From Actinoplanes palleronii (GTDB taxonomy: Bacteria; Actinomycetota; Actinomycetes; Mycobacteriales; Micromonosporaceae): a stretch of 35,549 nt of DNA. The stretch spans positions 1-35,549 of the forward strand of contig NZ_BOMS01000022.1 in NCBI RefSeq assembly GCF_016862315.1, read 5' to 3'. The notes beneath the pieces are model-generated. The model was given only the letters and a program-made list of their open reading frames with translations. It was not told the origin of the DNA and did no database searches. Both the position numbers and the translations under genes were made by a program. This document shows, piece by piece, positions 6,327 through 14,745 of the stretch (positions are counted from its first letter, which is position 1; each line of letters opens with the position of its first letter).

Positions 6327-7856
6327 TCAGGGCCGCCCCGTCGCCATCGGGCCGGTCGACGTCGCATCGTCCGGCTGACCGGCCACGGGCGCGTGTGCGC
6401 CTTCAGCGAGAAGGCGTTGGCGGACCAAGTAGCGGCCAAGATCGGTGAGGCCGGCGGTCAGGCCGGGCTGAGGGTTCAAGGCCCATGGCGCGACGCCGAT
6501 CGCAGCGGCGTGTTGGTCGTTGACGTGGTCGCCGGTGCCGGCAACGGCGACGGCGCCGTGGTCGGCCAGGTCGGAAAGGGTGTTGCGGACAACCGCGGCG
6601 GCCAGTCCGGCAAACAGCACGGGATCGCCTGGCGGGAGGCGGCGCTCGTACTCGTCGAGCAATTGGTCGATCATGGCGTCCAGGACGGCGAGTTCGCCGC
6701 TTGCCGTAGCGGTGTACAGGATGCCGAGGAACCGGGGCATCCAGGGCCTCAGCCAGTCACGTAGGTGCTCGCCGTTCTTCGGCGCGGTCGCCGGCACTGG
6801 AGGATCCAGCAACTCGTCGGCCACATCGGACCAGAAATCGAGGACCTGTTCCGGCTCTGCGGCACCAGCCAGTGTGTTCGCGATGAGACTCGCGCCTGAG
6901 CCGGCGAGGACTCGGGTACGGCGGAGCTGAATGACGTCGAACTCGATCGCCAGCCGCCATAGTCGGGTGAGAGCCGGTGTGCCGCCCGTTCGGTCGCTGC
7001 TGGCCGGCAGGTCGAGCGACGCGAGCAGCACCAGCACGTCGGCCTTGCGAGGCTCGCCGCGACCGTCGACGGACTTGCCCTCGCCGACCCACTTTGCCAA
7101 GGCGGCGAGCCGGTTGAGCCAGCCGGCCCCGTCGGTGGCCACCATCCTGGCGAGGTCGGCCGCCTCGGGCAGCGCGACGGGCGGAAACTTCGCCTGCCGC
7201 TCGCAGCCGCAGTCACAGGCCAGGTCCGGCCAGACCAGGTGCTTCGCGGCCGGCGCGGCGGGGCCGAGGATCGCGACCTGACCGTCGTGGATGAGCAGTT
7301 GCCCGGTGGCGTAGCCGGGGCGCTCGTCCATCAACTCGCCCAGGACCGCGCGGCGACCCTCGAAGTCTCGGGCGTTGAATCGCTGCGTCCAGGCATCAAG
7401 AGCCGCGGGTTCGGCGTCCAACGGGATCCCGTCGGCGAGGATCGCGTGGAACACGCGTTTCGCGAGCCGCCACCGGGTTGTGTCGGACATCGCGACGGGA
7501 TACCTGGGCGCGAGCCGGTCCAACTCCTTGAGCAGGGCCGGCACGCGGGTGCTGGCTGGGTGCAGCCGGTCGGTCACGTCGAGGAAACGTAGAAAGTCGC
7601 GGATGGTGTCCAGGCCGTACTCGGTGAGGTCCCAGTTGTCGACCTGTCGGGGCACGATATAGGTCATGAACAGGTCGTGGACGTCACCGCTGCGCCAGCG
7701 GGTCGGATCCGGCCGGTCAAGGTACTGCGCGCGGCCCTGAAGCAGGATGGTGATCCGTTCCCTCCATCGTGTGCCGGCCTGGCCGTCCGGGACGAGCCCT
7801 GCGGCCGAAGCCCACTCCGCGAACTCGTCGATCACCGTCTGCTGCAAGCAAGGCAC
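6327..7856 (-). CDS. Uncharacterised protein linking the two neighbouring families
   Basis: This 509-residue protein carries two recognisable modules. Residues about 55-115 (VHDLFMTYIVP, then TIRDFLRFLDVTDRLHP) resemble the C-terminal domain of the protein at 4991-6295. Residues about 248-345 (LNRLAALAKWVGEGK...KADVLVLL, then LTRLWRLAIEFDVIQLRRTRVLAG) resemble the N-terminal half of the protein at 8001-9290. Between them is a CDCGC cluster (214-218) that might bind a metal. The GTG start is preceded by a TAGGGT -10 box 6 bases upstream and no ribosome-binding site, so it is probably leaderless. It diverges from the pRiA4b-domain gene. Function is unknown; the shared modules suggest the three products act in one process. 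Confidence 0.72.
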   Translation of the reverse strand: MPCLQQTVIDEFAEWASAAGLVPDGQAGTRWRERITILLQGRAQYLDRPDPTRWRSGDVHDLFMTYIVPRQVDNWDLTEYGLDTIRDFLRFLDVTDRLHPASTRVPALLKELDRLAPRYPVAMSDTTRWRLAKRVFHAILADGIPLDAEPAALDAWTQRFNARDFEGRRAVLGELMDERPGYATGQLLIHDGQVAILGPAAPAAKHLVWPDLACDCGCERQAKFPPVALPEAADLARMVATDGAGWLNRLAALAKWVGEGKSVDGRGEPRKADVLVLLASLDLPASSDRTGGTPALTRLWRLAIEFDVIQLRRTRVLAGSGASLIANTLAGAAEPEQVLDFWSDVADELLDPPVPATAPKNGEHLRDWLRPWMPRFLGILYTATASGELAVLDAMIDQLLDEYERRLPPGDPVLFAGLAAAVVRNTLSDLADHGAVAVAGTGDHVNDQHAAAIGVAPWALNPQPGLTAGLTDLGRYLVRQRLLAEGAHAPVAGQPDDATSTGPMATGRP

Positions 7857-7862
7857 CGAGCG

Positions 7863-7868
7863 ACCCTA
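7863..7868 (-). promoter_or_regulatory. Leaderless -10 box of the 509-aa gene
   Basis: TAGGGT on the minus strand ends 6 bases before the GTG at 7856. This is the same TANNNT-N6-start layout seen before the antitoxin gene, cobL and the GlxA-type regulator. Confidence 0.45.
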
Positions 7869-8000
7869 CCGCCGTCGCCCTGCCCGGCCACGGCGGCACG
7901 CCAGGACCGCTCGCCGAGCACAGCCGCGCGTGCGCGTCGCCGTACGGTTGTTGTCGTAGCTGTTGAGGATGACGATGACGCTCGAGAGGGTTACTGCCTA

Positions 8001-9290
8001 ATGTCTGAAGACGATCTCGCCGCCGCGGCAGCTTCCACGCCTGCACTACGCCAGGTCACCGCTTTGACACGGTGGGTCGGACAGGGCCGCAAGCTGACCC
8101 AGACCGGACAGCTGACCATGGCCGACGCCCGCCATCTGGTCGGTCTGTTGAATACCGGCGACGAAATCGATCCTGTCATCGGCGAGCGGGTGTTCCGTAC
8201 CCGTAGCAGCGCTGATCTGCCCGTCCTCACGGTCGTGGTTACCTGGGCCAAGGCCGCAGGACTTCTCCGCGTCGTCCACGGCCGGCTGGTCGCGGTGAAG
8301 AAGAACCAGCGGTTGATCGATCGGCCGGCCCAATTGTGGAACATCATGTTCGCCGCCTTCGACCAGCTCGGACCGGCTATCTGCTCCGCCGGCTGGTTCC
8401 AGTCGCTGCTTGGCGACAACTTCGCCGACGGTATCGCCGTCCTTTTCCGCGGCATCGCGGACGGGGACGGCGCCGCGCCCACCGGCGCGGTGCAAGCGGA
8501 GGTCTGGTCTGCCCTCAGCGCACGCTACTACCTGGACGACGCCACGACCGAGCAACTGACTCGCCTGCGCAAGACCACAGACAATGACGTACGCCGCGCC
8601 GTCGCCGGTCTGGTGACCCTCGGCGCGCTCGCCGAAGAGGACGCCGCAGCTGGGACGCTACGGCTGACGCCGTTGGCCGAGTGGGCTCTGCGCTCCCGGT
8701 ACGGCGCCGTCGCGCCCGGCGACCAGCTCGCCCAGCTCAACGTCACCCTGCTGGACGCCGAACCGCCGGTGTGGCGGCGCTTGCTCGTGCCCGCGACGAT
8801 TCGCCTCGACCGGCTGGACCGGGTGATTCAAGCGGCCATGGGCTGGACCAACTCGCACCTGCACATGTTCATCCACTCCAGCGGCCGCTACGGCGTCCCC
8901 GACCTCGACTTCCCGCTGCAGGACGAACGCCGCGCCACGCTGCGCGATCTGGTCGATCGAGAAGGCGAAACCGTCAGGTACGAGTACGACTTCGGCGACG
9001 GCTGGGAACACGAAATCGTGCTGGAACAGCTGCTGACCGCTGAGCCCGGCGGCCGGTACCCCACCTGTACGGCCGGCGCACGCGCCTGCCCACCGGAAGA
9101 CTGCGGCGGTGTTCACGGCTACGCCGACCTCATCGACACACTCGCCGATCCCACCCACCCCGAACACCAGCACCTGCTGGAATGGCTCGGCATCGACAAA
9201 GGCAGCGACTTCGGCCCGGAGCACTTCGACACCGCCGACGCCAACCGCCGGCTCGACACCGTCATCCTCGCCGCGACCCGCACCGCCTGA
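8001..9290 (+). CDS. Protein with C-terminal pRiA4b ORF-3-like domain
   Basis: This 429-residue protein has two parts. Residues 15-235 (VTALTRWVGQGRKLTQTGQLTM, split here for length from ADARHLVGLLNTGDEID and FRTRSSADLPVL) form a helical domain shared with the 509-aa neighbour. Residues about 241-425 are a plasmid pRiA4b ORF-3-like domain (PF07929 type), with VWRRLLVP, an HLHMF strand, YDFGDGWEH (329-337) and RACPPEDCGGVHGY (361-374). The domain is widespread in bacteria and its biochemistry is unsettled. I chose the ATG at 8001, preceded by GAGAGGG about 10 bases upstream. The open frame back to 7677 runs through the neighbouring gene's start and is not credible. No membrane segment. Confidence 0.78.
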   Translation: MSEDDLAAAAASTPALRQVTALTRWVGQGRKLTQTGQLTMADARHLVGLLNTGDEIDPVIGERVFRTRSSADLPVLTVVVTWAKAAGLLRVVHGRLVAVKKNQRLIDRPAQLWNIMFAAFDQLGPAICSAGWFQSLLGDNFADGIAVLFRGIADGDGAAPTGAVQAEVWSALSARYYLDDATTEQLTRLRKTTDNDVRRAVAGLVTLGALAEEDAAAGTLRLTPLAEWALRSRYGAVAPGDQLAQLNVTLLDAEPPVWRRLLVPATIRLDRLDRVIQAAMGWTNSHLHMFIHSSGRYGVPDLDFPLQDERRATLRDLVDREGETVRYEYDFGDGWEHEIVLEQLLTAEPGGRYPTCTAGARACPPEDCGGVHGYADLIDTLADPTHPEHQHLLEWLGIDKGSDFGPEHFDTADANRRLDTVILAATRTA

Positions 9291-9398
9291 CCAAGGAAGC
9301 GCCGCGGGCGTCGGCCCCGCACGCGGGCGAAACTCCATACGCCCGGCAGCGGACACTGCGAAGAGTGAAACACGCCGCGGACGGGGCCGGCGGTGAAT

Positions 9399-10760
9399 TC
9401 ACTCGTGGGAAACCTCTTGCCGGCCGTGTAGTGAGGCCCGGTCGGCGGCGGCCCGGCCCGATGCCCAGCCATGCCGGTTGTTGATGGTCGTCGTGTGGTG
9501 TGTCAGTTGGGGGAACTGCTTCTCGAACGCGTCGCGTACCGCGTCGTCACGGGCCGCGAGCACGGGCAGTAGCTGCGTGCTGCCTGCGGACTCGGCTGCT
9601 TCCTGGCCGACCTCGTCGGTGGCGGCGCTGAGTCGTTCGCCGATCCGCGATGCGTACGCCGTCAGGAACGACTGCCGGAATGAGCGGGTGGTGTTGCGCC
9701 CGTACTCGTCGGTGGCGGGTTTGGCCTGGGTCATCGCCCTGGTCGCCTGCACGAGCAGCGACGTGAACAGCAGTTCGGTGGAGTCCAGATCCGTACCGAA
9801 GCCGACGATAGTGGTGAAACCGAACCGCTTCGCCCACACCGCCCGGCAACTGTTCGCCTCCGCGACGACCTGAAGCAGCAGCGACTTCGGCGCCTCGTAC
9901 GGATTGTCGACCGCGACCCGGCGGGTGACCGGCTGGTCGCGTTCGCCCGTAGCGGCCACCAGCAGGGCGTGGTCGATCCGGTGCCGGGCCATCAACTCCT
10001 GCGCCTTGGCCGTGAACGCATCGGCCTCCTCCGGGAAGTCGGTGGACTCCGCCTTGGCCAGCAACGCCCGGACCCGGTCCAGCATCCGCTGATCGAGGTC
10101 CGCTGGCACCGGCGCCGTAGCCGGCCGGGTATCGCCGGGAGCCGGGCCGACCACCTCGATCGCCGGCAGCGTGGCGAGCAGATGGAGCACGTCGATCAGC
10201 GCGGTGATCACGGTGGCGCGGTCCAGACCCTGCCGGTCACCCCAGATCGTCACGTAATGGTCGTCGTGTTCCCACCAGACCCGTGCGTCGAGGACCGCCA
10301 GTTGTGACTGCCACCGCTGGTCGACGGCCGTCTTCGGATAATCACGCATACGCGCCGCGACGGCATCGACCATCAGCCGGCCGTGACGTGCGCCGCATTC
10401 GCGGCGTGCCACCCGGACCAATTCGCCCGGCTGCCAGCCACGCCGCCACACCTGCCCCACATCGTGTAGCAACCGTGCCAGCAGGGCACGGTTGACGACC
10501 TGGATCCCGGCCGCACCACCCGGCCCCGCGATCAACAGGGCATGACAACGGTCCAGCTCGGCCCTGTGTTCGCCGTGCTGGGCGTGGATCGCCTGCTCGA
10601 TGATCTGCTCCACGAGCTCCAGCTGCGACGGAATACGCCGTGTACCGAACAGACCCAACGGATCATCGGCACCACCCGCCGCCCGCTCGGATCTTCGGCG
10701 TTGCGCCGCGTCCGCCGCCTTACGCTTGGCCTTGTGCCGTTCGCGACTGTTCTTACCCAC
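9399..10760 (-). CDS. DUF2786 domain protein
   Basis: This 453-residue protein has a basic N-terminus (GKNSRERHKAKRKAADAAQRRR), a long helical region, then a DUF2786 motif in the middle (MLDRVRALLAKAESTDFPEE followed by DAFTAKAQELMARHRID). The C-terminal domain contains LFTSLLVQATRAM and RSFRQSFLTAYASRIGERL. This pairing of DUF2786 with a following metallopeptidase-like or nuclease-like region is common in actinobacteria and phages, but no activity has been settled. I chose the GTG at 10760 because GGAGAT precedes it; an upstream start at 10826 would add an unconserved Leu/Ala-rich run. It follows the UPF0158 gene by 86 bases on the same strand and faces the pRiA4b-domain gene. Confidence 0.75.
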   Translation of the reverse strand: MGKNSRERHKAKRKAADAAQRRRSERAAGGADDPLGLFGTRRIPSQLELVEQIIEQAIHAQHGEHRAELDRCHALLIAGPGGAAGIQVVNRALLARLLHDVGQVWRRGWQPGELVRVARRECGARHGRLMVDAVAARMRDYPKTAVDQRWQSQLAVLDARVWWEHDDHYVTIWGDRQGLDRATVITALIDVLHLLATLPAIEVVGPAPGDTRPATAPVPADLDQRMLDRVRALLAKAESTDFPEEADAFTAKAQELMARHRIDHALLVAATGERDQPVTRRVAVDNPYEAPKSLLLQVVAEANSCRAVWAKRFGFTTIVGFGTDLDSTELLFTSLLVQATRAMTQAKPATDEYGRNTTRSFRQSFLTAYASRIGERLSAATDEVGQEAAESAGSTQLLPVLAARDDAVRDAFEKQFPQLTHHTTTINNRHGWASGRAAADRASLHGRQEVSHE

Positions 10761-10846
10761 TGATCTCCGCCCGATCTGGTCCCGGCAAGCCGCCAACGCT
10801 ACCAACCGGACAAGCTCGCGGAGCACCCGTTCAGGTGGGATCGGCC

Positions 10847-11326
10847 TCAGGGCACAGCCGGATCGGGATGCTCTGCCCGGAAGCGGTCCGCGGCGTCGTG
10901 GCTGATCAGCGAAGCGTCGAACAGCCAGTTGACCGCCCGGCGGGCGGCTCGGGCGTCACGGAACGCATACCAGGCCGGTAACAGGTGCGGGTACTCCTCG
11001 TGAAGTTCGTGCTTGAACCGGCGGAACGCACCGCGGCCGTTGATCGCGCGGGCGAGCCGGCGTGCCGCCTGGTCGTCGCTGACTAGTTCGGTGAAGTCGG
11101 CCATGTCCTCGTACCAGACGTACGAGGGCAGCGGGCGGATCGCGACGAGATCCCGGTCCAGGTCGTCCGGGTCGACCGGGGTCTTGCCGTCGATGCCGCC
11201 GTCACGAGTCCACAGCACCATCTCCCCGGTCTCCGGGTCGACCAGGTGCAGGTGCTCGTCGTAGACGTTCTGATCCGACAACGCGAAAGCGATCTCGTCA
11301 AGATCAAACTTGTCGATCTCCAGCAT
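10847..11326 (-). CDS. UPF0158 family protein
   Basis: This 159-residue protein matches the UPF0158 layout. A short acidic lead precedes a YDEHLHLVDPETGEMVLWT strand region, then LVAIRPLPSYVWYEDMADF. The conserved helical core is RRLARAINGRGAFRRFKHEL followed by PAWYAFRDARAARRAVNWL. The family is widespread in bacteria and has no agreed function. GGAG lies 6 bases before the ATG. The gene is probably co-transcribed with the DUF2786 gene 86 bases downstream. Cytoplasmic. Confidence 0.82.
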   Translation of the reverse strand: MLEIDKFDLDEIAFALSDQNVYDEHLHLVDPETGEMVLWTRDGGIDGKTPVDPDDLDRDLVAIRPLPSYVWYEDMADFTELVSDDQAARRLARAINGRGAFRRFKHELHEEYPHLLPAWYAFRDARAARRAVNWLFDASLISHDAADRFRAEHPDPAVP

Positions 11327-11471
11327 GGCCGCTCCAACCGATCCGGTACGCGCCCGAGCGCATCGGCACCGTATCTAGCCACGGCCGCAGCCCACTGGGC
11401 GCTCTGCTGTTGCGGTTTCGACTCGCCCGAAGCTTTACCTCATCAATCCTCGAGACAATTGAAGGGGCCAC

Positions 11472-11826
11472 GGCTTGGGCAGAGCGACATGGTGATCCCC
11501 TTCAGGTGCGTCACCGGCCTGCCGGGCCGACTGGTGACCAATCGCACCTACGAGCTGCAGACGCCGCATTCACGCGCGTACCGGACCAACCACGGCATGG
11601 GTTTGATGGACTACTACGACACCGCCGACCGCAGCAACGGCGTGCCCCTCAGGGAGGCGATGTACCGGGTCAAGCGGGCCACGCTCGAAAAGCGCCTGGA
11701 TCGCATCGGCCCCTACGCCGCTGACGCCGAGACTGCTGCTCACATTCGCGTGGACACCCAATATTTGCAGCTCAACGCGCTGTCGATCGAGGCGGTTCTT
11801 AAACTGCCAACAATCGTTTCACGTTT
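11472..11826 (+). pseudogene. Orphan coding remnant, unrecognised
   Basis: From about 11490 one plus-strand frame reads like a genuine protein with strong G/C third-position bias: RLVTNRTYELQTPHSRAYRT, then GLMDYYDTADRSNGVPLREA and MYRVKRATLEKRLDRIG. It has no ribosome-binding site and no proper stop. The frame simply runs on through the repeat and the tRNA genes, so the gene's end is missing. A neighbouring frame just upstream (SILETIEGATAWAERHGDP) may be part of the same broken gene. I do not recognise the family. Confidence 0.4.
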
Positions 11827-11835
11827 TCCCTGGTC
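11767..11835. repeat. Intergenic repeat, copy D, abutting tRNA-Val
   Basis: This 69-bp copy matches 4468-4535, with an identical 24-bp core at 11793-11816. It ends 9 bases from the 3' end of the tRNA-Val gene, and its CACGTTTTCCCTGGTC tail also resembles 2979-2994. The tRNA sequence itself is not part of the repeat. Confidence 0.7.
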
Positions 11836-11844
11836 AGGGGCTAT

Positions 11845-11919
11845 TGGTGGGCGATACTGGGATCGAACCAGTGACCTCTTCCGTGTCAGGGAAGCGCGCT
11901 CCCGCTGCGCCAATCGCCC
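11845..11919 (-). tRNA. tRNA-Val (GAC)
   Basis: The minus strand folds as a complete cloverleaf. The acceptor GGGCGAT/ATCGCCC pairs, the anticodon stem CTTCC/GGAAG holds loop CTGACAC (anticodon GAC), and the T-arm is ACTGG-TTCGATC-CCAGT. The 3' ACCA is encoded. It is the last of three clustered tRNA genes on this strand. Confidence 0.96.
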
Positions 11920-11947
11920 TCACGCTGTGTTCATCACACAGCTTGCG

Positions 11948-12018
11948 AGGTGGAGACGGGATTTGAACCCGTGTACACGGCTTTGCAGGCCGTTGCCTCG
12001 CCTCTCGGCCACTCCACC
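11948..12018 (-). tRNA. tRNA-Cys (GCA)
   Basis: The acceptor GGTGGAG pairs with CTCCACC, the anticodon stem ACGGC/GCCGT holds loop CTGCAAA (anticodon GCA), and the T-arm is ACGGG-TTCAAAT-CCCGT. Length 71 with a T discriminator; CCA is not encoded. Confidence 0.96.
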
Positions 12019-12058
12019 GAGCAGGCCCCGCACACGGAAATCCTGTGAGGCCTCTCCG

Positions 12059-12130
12059 AGCGGACGACGGGATTCGAACCCGCGACCCTCACCTTGGCAA
12101 GGTGATGCGCTACCACTGCGCCACGTCCGC
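12059..12130 (-). tRNA. tRNA-Gly (GCC)
   Basis: The acceptor GCGGACG pairs with CGTCCGC, the anticodon stem TCACC/GGTGA holds loop TTGCCAA (anticodon GCC), and the T-arm is GCGGG-TTCGAAT-CCCGT. CCA is not encoded. It is the first gene of the Gly-Cys-Val cluster, an order common in actinobacteria. Confidence 0.96.
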
Positions 12131-12263
12131 GTTGTCTGCCGGGCTTCCCTGGCGACGGAGAAAACCATATCCGGTCACCTGCGGCTACGCCAAACCGGGG
12201 TCCCCCGGCGTGTCGTGACCAGGCCGGATAGACCGCCGTCGGCGGGCCGGAAATCATGGGGGC

Positions 12264-13442
12264 ATGAAGATCCGGGAGATCACCGCCGACGAGCGTCCGG
12301 CGACCCTGTTCCCGCTGCAGGCGTACGCGTTCATGCCGTCGCCGTGGGATGACGACCTGGCCGAGAAGTACCGGCAGCGGATGCGGTACTTCACGACGAC
12401 GACCTGCCTGATCGCCGAGGAGGACGGCGAGACGCTGGCCGGGGTGGCCGCCCTGCCGATGCGGCAGAACGTGCGCGGCCTGGTGCACGACATGGCCGGG
12501 GTGGCGTCGGTGACGACGCATCCGTCGGCGCGGCGCCGGGGTCTGGTCCGCGAGCTGCTCGACCGGTTGCTGCGGCAGACGCGGGAGCAGGGGTGCGCGG
12601 TGAGCGCGCTGTACCCGTTCCGGCCGAGCTTCTACGCGCGGTTCGGGTTCGTCGGTATCCCGGTGGCCCGGGTGGCCCGGTTCGCCCCGGAGGGGCTTTC
12701 CGAGTTGCTGCGGCGCGAGCTTCCCGGTTCGGTCCAGCGCCTGCCGATCAAGGAGGGCTTTTCACCGTACGACGATCTGCTGCACCGGCTGCTGGACGAG
12801 CGGCACGGGTTCGCGGTGTTCGACGAGGTACGGGCCGCCGAGTTCCGCGAGGAGCCGTACTGGGTGGCGCTGGCCCGGGCCGGCGACGAGGTGGTGGGCG
12901 GGGTGCGCTACCGGATCGACGAGCACGGCGGTGACCTGATCGCGTCGAACCTGTTCAGCACCGGGCCGCTGGGCCGGGCGCTGCTGCTGCAGTTCTTCGC
13001 CCGGCACGTCGACCAGGTCGCCCGGATCGAGGTGCGCCTGGGCGCCGACGAGCTGCCCGAGCTGTGGGGCGCCGACCTGTCGGTGACCACCACCGGCACG
13101 GCCGACTACCCGCGCCGCAACGCCCCGATGGTCCGGGTGCTGGACGTGCCCGCGCTGGCCGGGTCCCGGGCCGGGCGGGGCGGGATCACCGTGGAGATCG
13201 CCGGTGACGAGCTGATCGGCGGCGTCTGGCGGCTGGGCGCGGACGACGGCCGGTTGACGGTCACCCCGGGCGGCACGCCGTCGGCGACGCTCACCGCGGC
13301 CGGGTTCAGCGCGCTGGCCTACGGGGTGCTCGACCCGGTCGAGGTGGTCACCCGCGGGCTGGGCGAGCTGGACGCCACCGCGATGACCCGGCTGGGCGAG
13401 TTGTTCCCCCGCGAGACGCCGTACCTGTTCGCCGAGTTCTAG
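12264..13442 (+). CDS. Eis-like GNAT acetyltransferase
   Basis: This 392-residue protein follows the Eis (enhanced intracellular survival) plan. An N-terminal GNAT fold carries the acetyl-CoA site (VTTHPSARRRGLVREL, about 84-98), a second GNAT-like half includes YPFRPSFYARFGF, and a C-terminal sterol-carrier-like domain runs to the last residues (PYLFAEF). Family members acetylate amine substrates, in mycobacteria aminoglycosides and proteins. Eis usually ends in an aromatic residue whose carboxylate takes part in catalysis; here the last residue is Phe. The substrate is not predictable. The stop overlaps the convergent ApbE gene's stop (shared CTAG). Confidence 0.87.
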   Translation: MKIREITADERPATLFPLQAYAFMPSPWDDDLAEKYRQRMRYFTTTTCLIAEEDGETLAGVAALPMRQNVRGLVHDMAGVASVTTHPSARRRGLVRELLDRLLRQTREQGCAVSALYPFRPSFYARFGFVGIPVARVARFAPEGLSELLRRELPGSVQRLPIKEGFSPYDDLLHRLLDERHGFAVFDEVRAAEFREEPYWVALARAGDEVVGGVRYRIDEHGGDLIASNLFSTGPLGRALLLQFFARHVDQVARIEVRLGADELPELWGADLSVTTTGTADYPRRNAPMVRVLDVPALAGSRAGRGGITVEIAGDELIGGVWRLGADDGRLTVTPGGTPSATLTAAGFSALAYGVLDPVEVVTRGLGELDATAMTRLGELFPRETPYLFAEF

Positions 13443-14191
13443 GCAACCGGCAGGCCCGGCGAGGTGAACGCGCGGCCGTCGTCGGTCACGGCGGCCGACT
13501 CGTACCCGTCGGCGACCCGCTTGGCCAGCCAGGCCAGGCCGGGTTCACCCATCGCCAGCGCGGCCGTGGCGTACGCGTCGGCCACCGCCAGGTCCGGGCC
13601 GACCACGGTCACCGACCGCAGCCCCTCGGCCGGTTTGCCGGTACGCGGGTTCCACACGTGGGCGCCCCGCTCGTACGTACCGGACGTGGCCACCGCGCCC
13701 TCCCGGACGGCCAGGACCCAGGCGAGTTTGTCGGCCTCCCAGGGATGCCGGATGCCGACCCGCCAGGGGCCGCCGTCCGGCGCCGTGCCGCGCATCCGGA
13801 TGTCACCGCCGGCGTTGATGTGGTGCCGGGTCGAACCGGCGGCGGCCAGCCGGGCCGAGGCCACCTCGACCGACCAGCCCTTGACGTATCCGGACGGGTC
13901 CAGCGGCCCGGCCGCGTACGCGTCGAAGTACCCGTCGGTCTCCCGCCACAGGTCGGCGCACTTGTCGAGCACCAGGCGCAGGTCGGCGGAGCCGTCGGCC
14001 GGCTTCAGCGTGCCGGCCCGCACCCGGGACACCTCGCTGTCATCCTGGTACGTGCTGAACCGCGCGTCGACCTCGTGCAGCCACGCGCACGTCGAGGCGA
14101 CCAGCTCGCGCAACCGTGCCTCGGGCAGGTCGTCCGCGATGTCGATGCTGACGACCGTACCCATGACCTGCTCGACGTGGCGCACGAGCAC
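13439..14191 (-). CDS. apbE: FAD:protein FMN transferase (ApbE family)
   Basis: This 250-residue flavin transferase moves FMN from FAD onto a Thr of a target protein. Typical ApbE motifs are all present: FSTYQDDSEVSRV, DPSGYVKGW, HHINAGGDIRMRG, TSGTYERGAHVWNPRTGKP and VADAYATAALAMG. It is shorter than the roughly 330-residue proteobacterial enzyme and lacks a signal peptide or lipobox, which is usual for actinobacterial members. The GTG start lies 5 bases after the stop of the FMN-binding protein gene, whose product is the obvious acceptor. It is the last gene of the three-gene electron-transfer operon. Confidence 0.93.
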   Translation of the reverse strand: MLVRHVEQVMGTVVSIDIADDLPEARLRELVASTCAWLHEVDARFSTYQDDSEVSRVRAGTLKPADGSADLRLVLDKCADLWRETDGYFDAYAAGPLDPSGYVKGWSVEVASARLAAAGSTRHHINAGGDIRMRGTAPDGGPWRVGIRHPWEADKLAWVLAVREGAVATSGTYERGAHVWNPRTGKPAEGLRSVTVVGPDLAVADAYATAALAMGEPGLAWLAKRVADGYESAAVTDDGRAFTSPGLPVA

Positions 14192-14196
14192 CGACC

Positions 14197-14712
14197 CTAC
14201 GCGCCGGCGGCGTCCAGCGCGGCCTGCAGCGACGTGACGTAGGACTGGCTGGTGAAGGTGGCGCCGGAGACCGTGTCGACCTTGGCGCTCTGCGCCTTGA
14301 GGGTCTCCTGCCCGAGCTTGGTGACCGCGTTCGGGTTGATCGTGCCGCTGAACCCGGTCTTCGGGTACGTCGCGTTGGCACTGGTGATCTTGCCGCCGCT
14401 GACCTTGATGGTCACCTGGACCGTGCCGTACGGGTTCTGCACGGCCTTGCCCTGGTGGGTGCCGTTCTTCAGGCCGCTCTCGTCCTCGGCCTCCTCGGTC
14501 GGCTTGGCGCTCGCCTTGCCCTTCGAGGACTCCTTCGCGGCGGGCTTCTTGGCCGCGGCCGACGACTCGTCCGGCGCCGGCTCCTCGGTCACCTCCTGGG
14601 CGGCCGGCTCGGCCGCCACCGGGGCACCCACCGGCTGCACGCTCAGGCGGACCCCGAGGATCAGGGCCGCGCCGGTGAGGGTGCCGACAGCTGCTGCGGT
14701 ACTACGGCGCAT
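14197..14712 (-). CDS. Exported FMN-binding domain protein, ApbE acceptor
   Basis: This 171-residue protein has an N-terminal export or anchor helix (about 1-30: MRRSTAAAVGTLTGAALIL, then GVRLSVQP). A low-complexity Glu/Ala/Lys-rich linker follows (about 38-85), then an FMN_bind domain (about 88-171). The flavinylation motif Dxx(S/T)GAT is intact as DTVSGAT (Asp146 to Thr152), so FMN is expected to be bound to Thr152 by the neighbouring ApbE. GGGAG lies 7 bases before the ATG. It sits 33 bases after the ferric-reductase-like gene, so electrons probably pass from that membrane protein to this extracytoplasmic flavin. Confidence 0.9.
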   Translation of the reverse strand: MRRSTAAAVGTLTGAALILGVRLSVQPVGAPVAAEPAAQEVTEEPAPDESSAAAKKPAAKESSKGKASAKPTEEAEDESGLKNGTHQGKAVQNPYGTVQVTIKVSGGKITSANATYPKTGFSGTINPNAVTKLGQETLKAQSAKVDTVSGATFTSQSYVTSLQAALDAAGA

Positions 14713-14745
14713 GGCAAAACTCCCAGGTCGTAGGGGGTAGGGGGA

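Noticed and set aside
7677..8000. N-terminal extension of the pRiA4b-domain protein
   Set aside because: It overlaps the 5' end and promoter of the divergent 509-aa gene and has a low-complexity Arg/Ala composition. The ATG at 8001 with an upstream purine-rich site is better.
11845..11919. Classical integrase attachment site in tRNA-Val
   Set aside because: No second copy of the tRNA 3' end is found in the window and no integrase gene is visible. Only the flanking sequence is repeated, so a textbook attL/attR pair is not supported.
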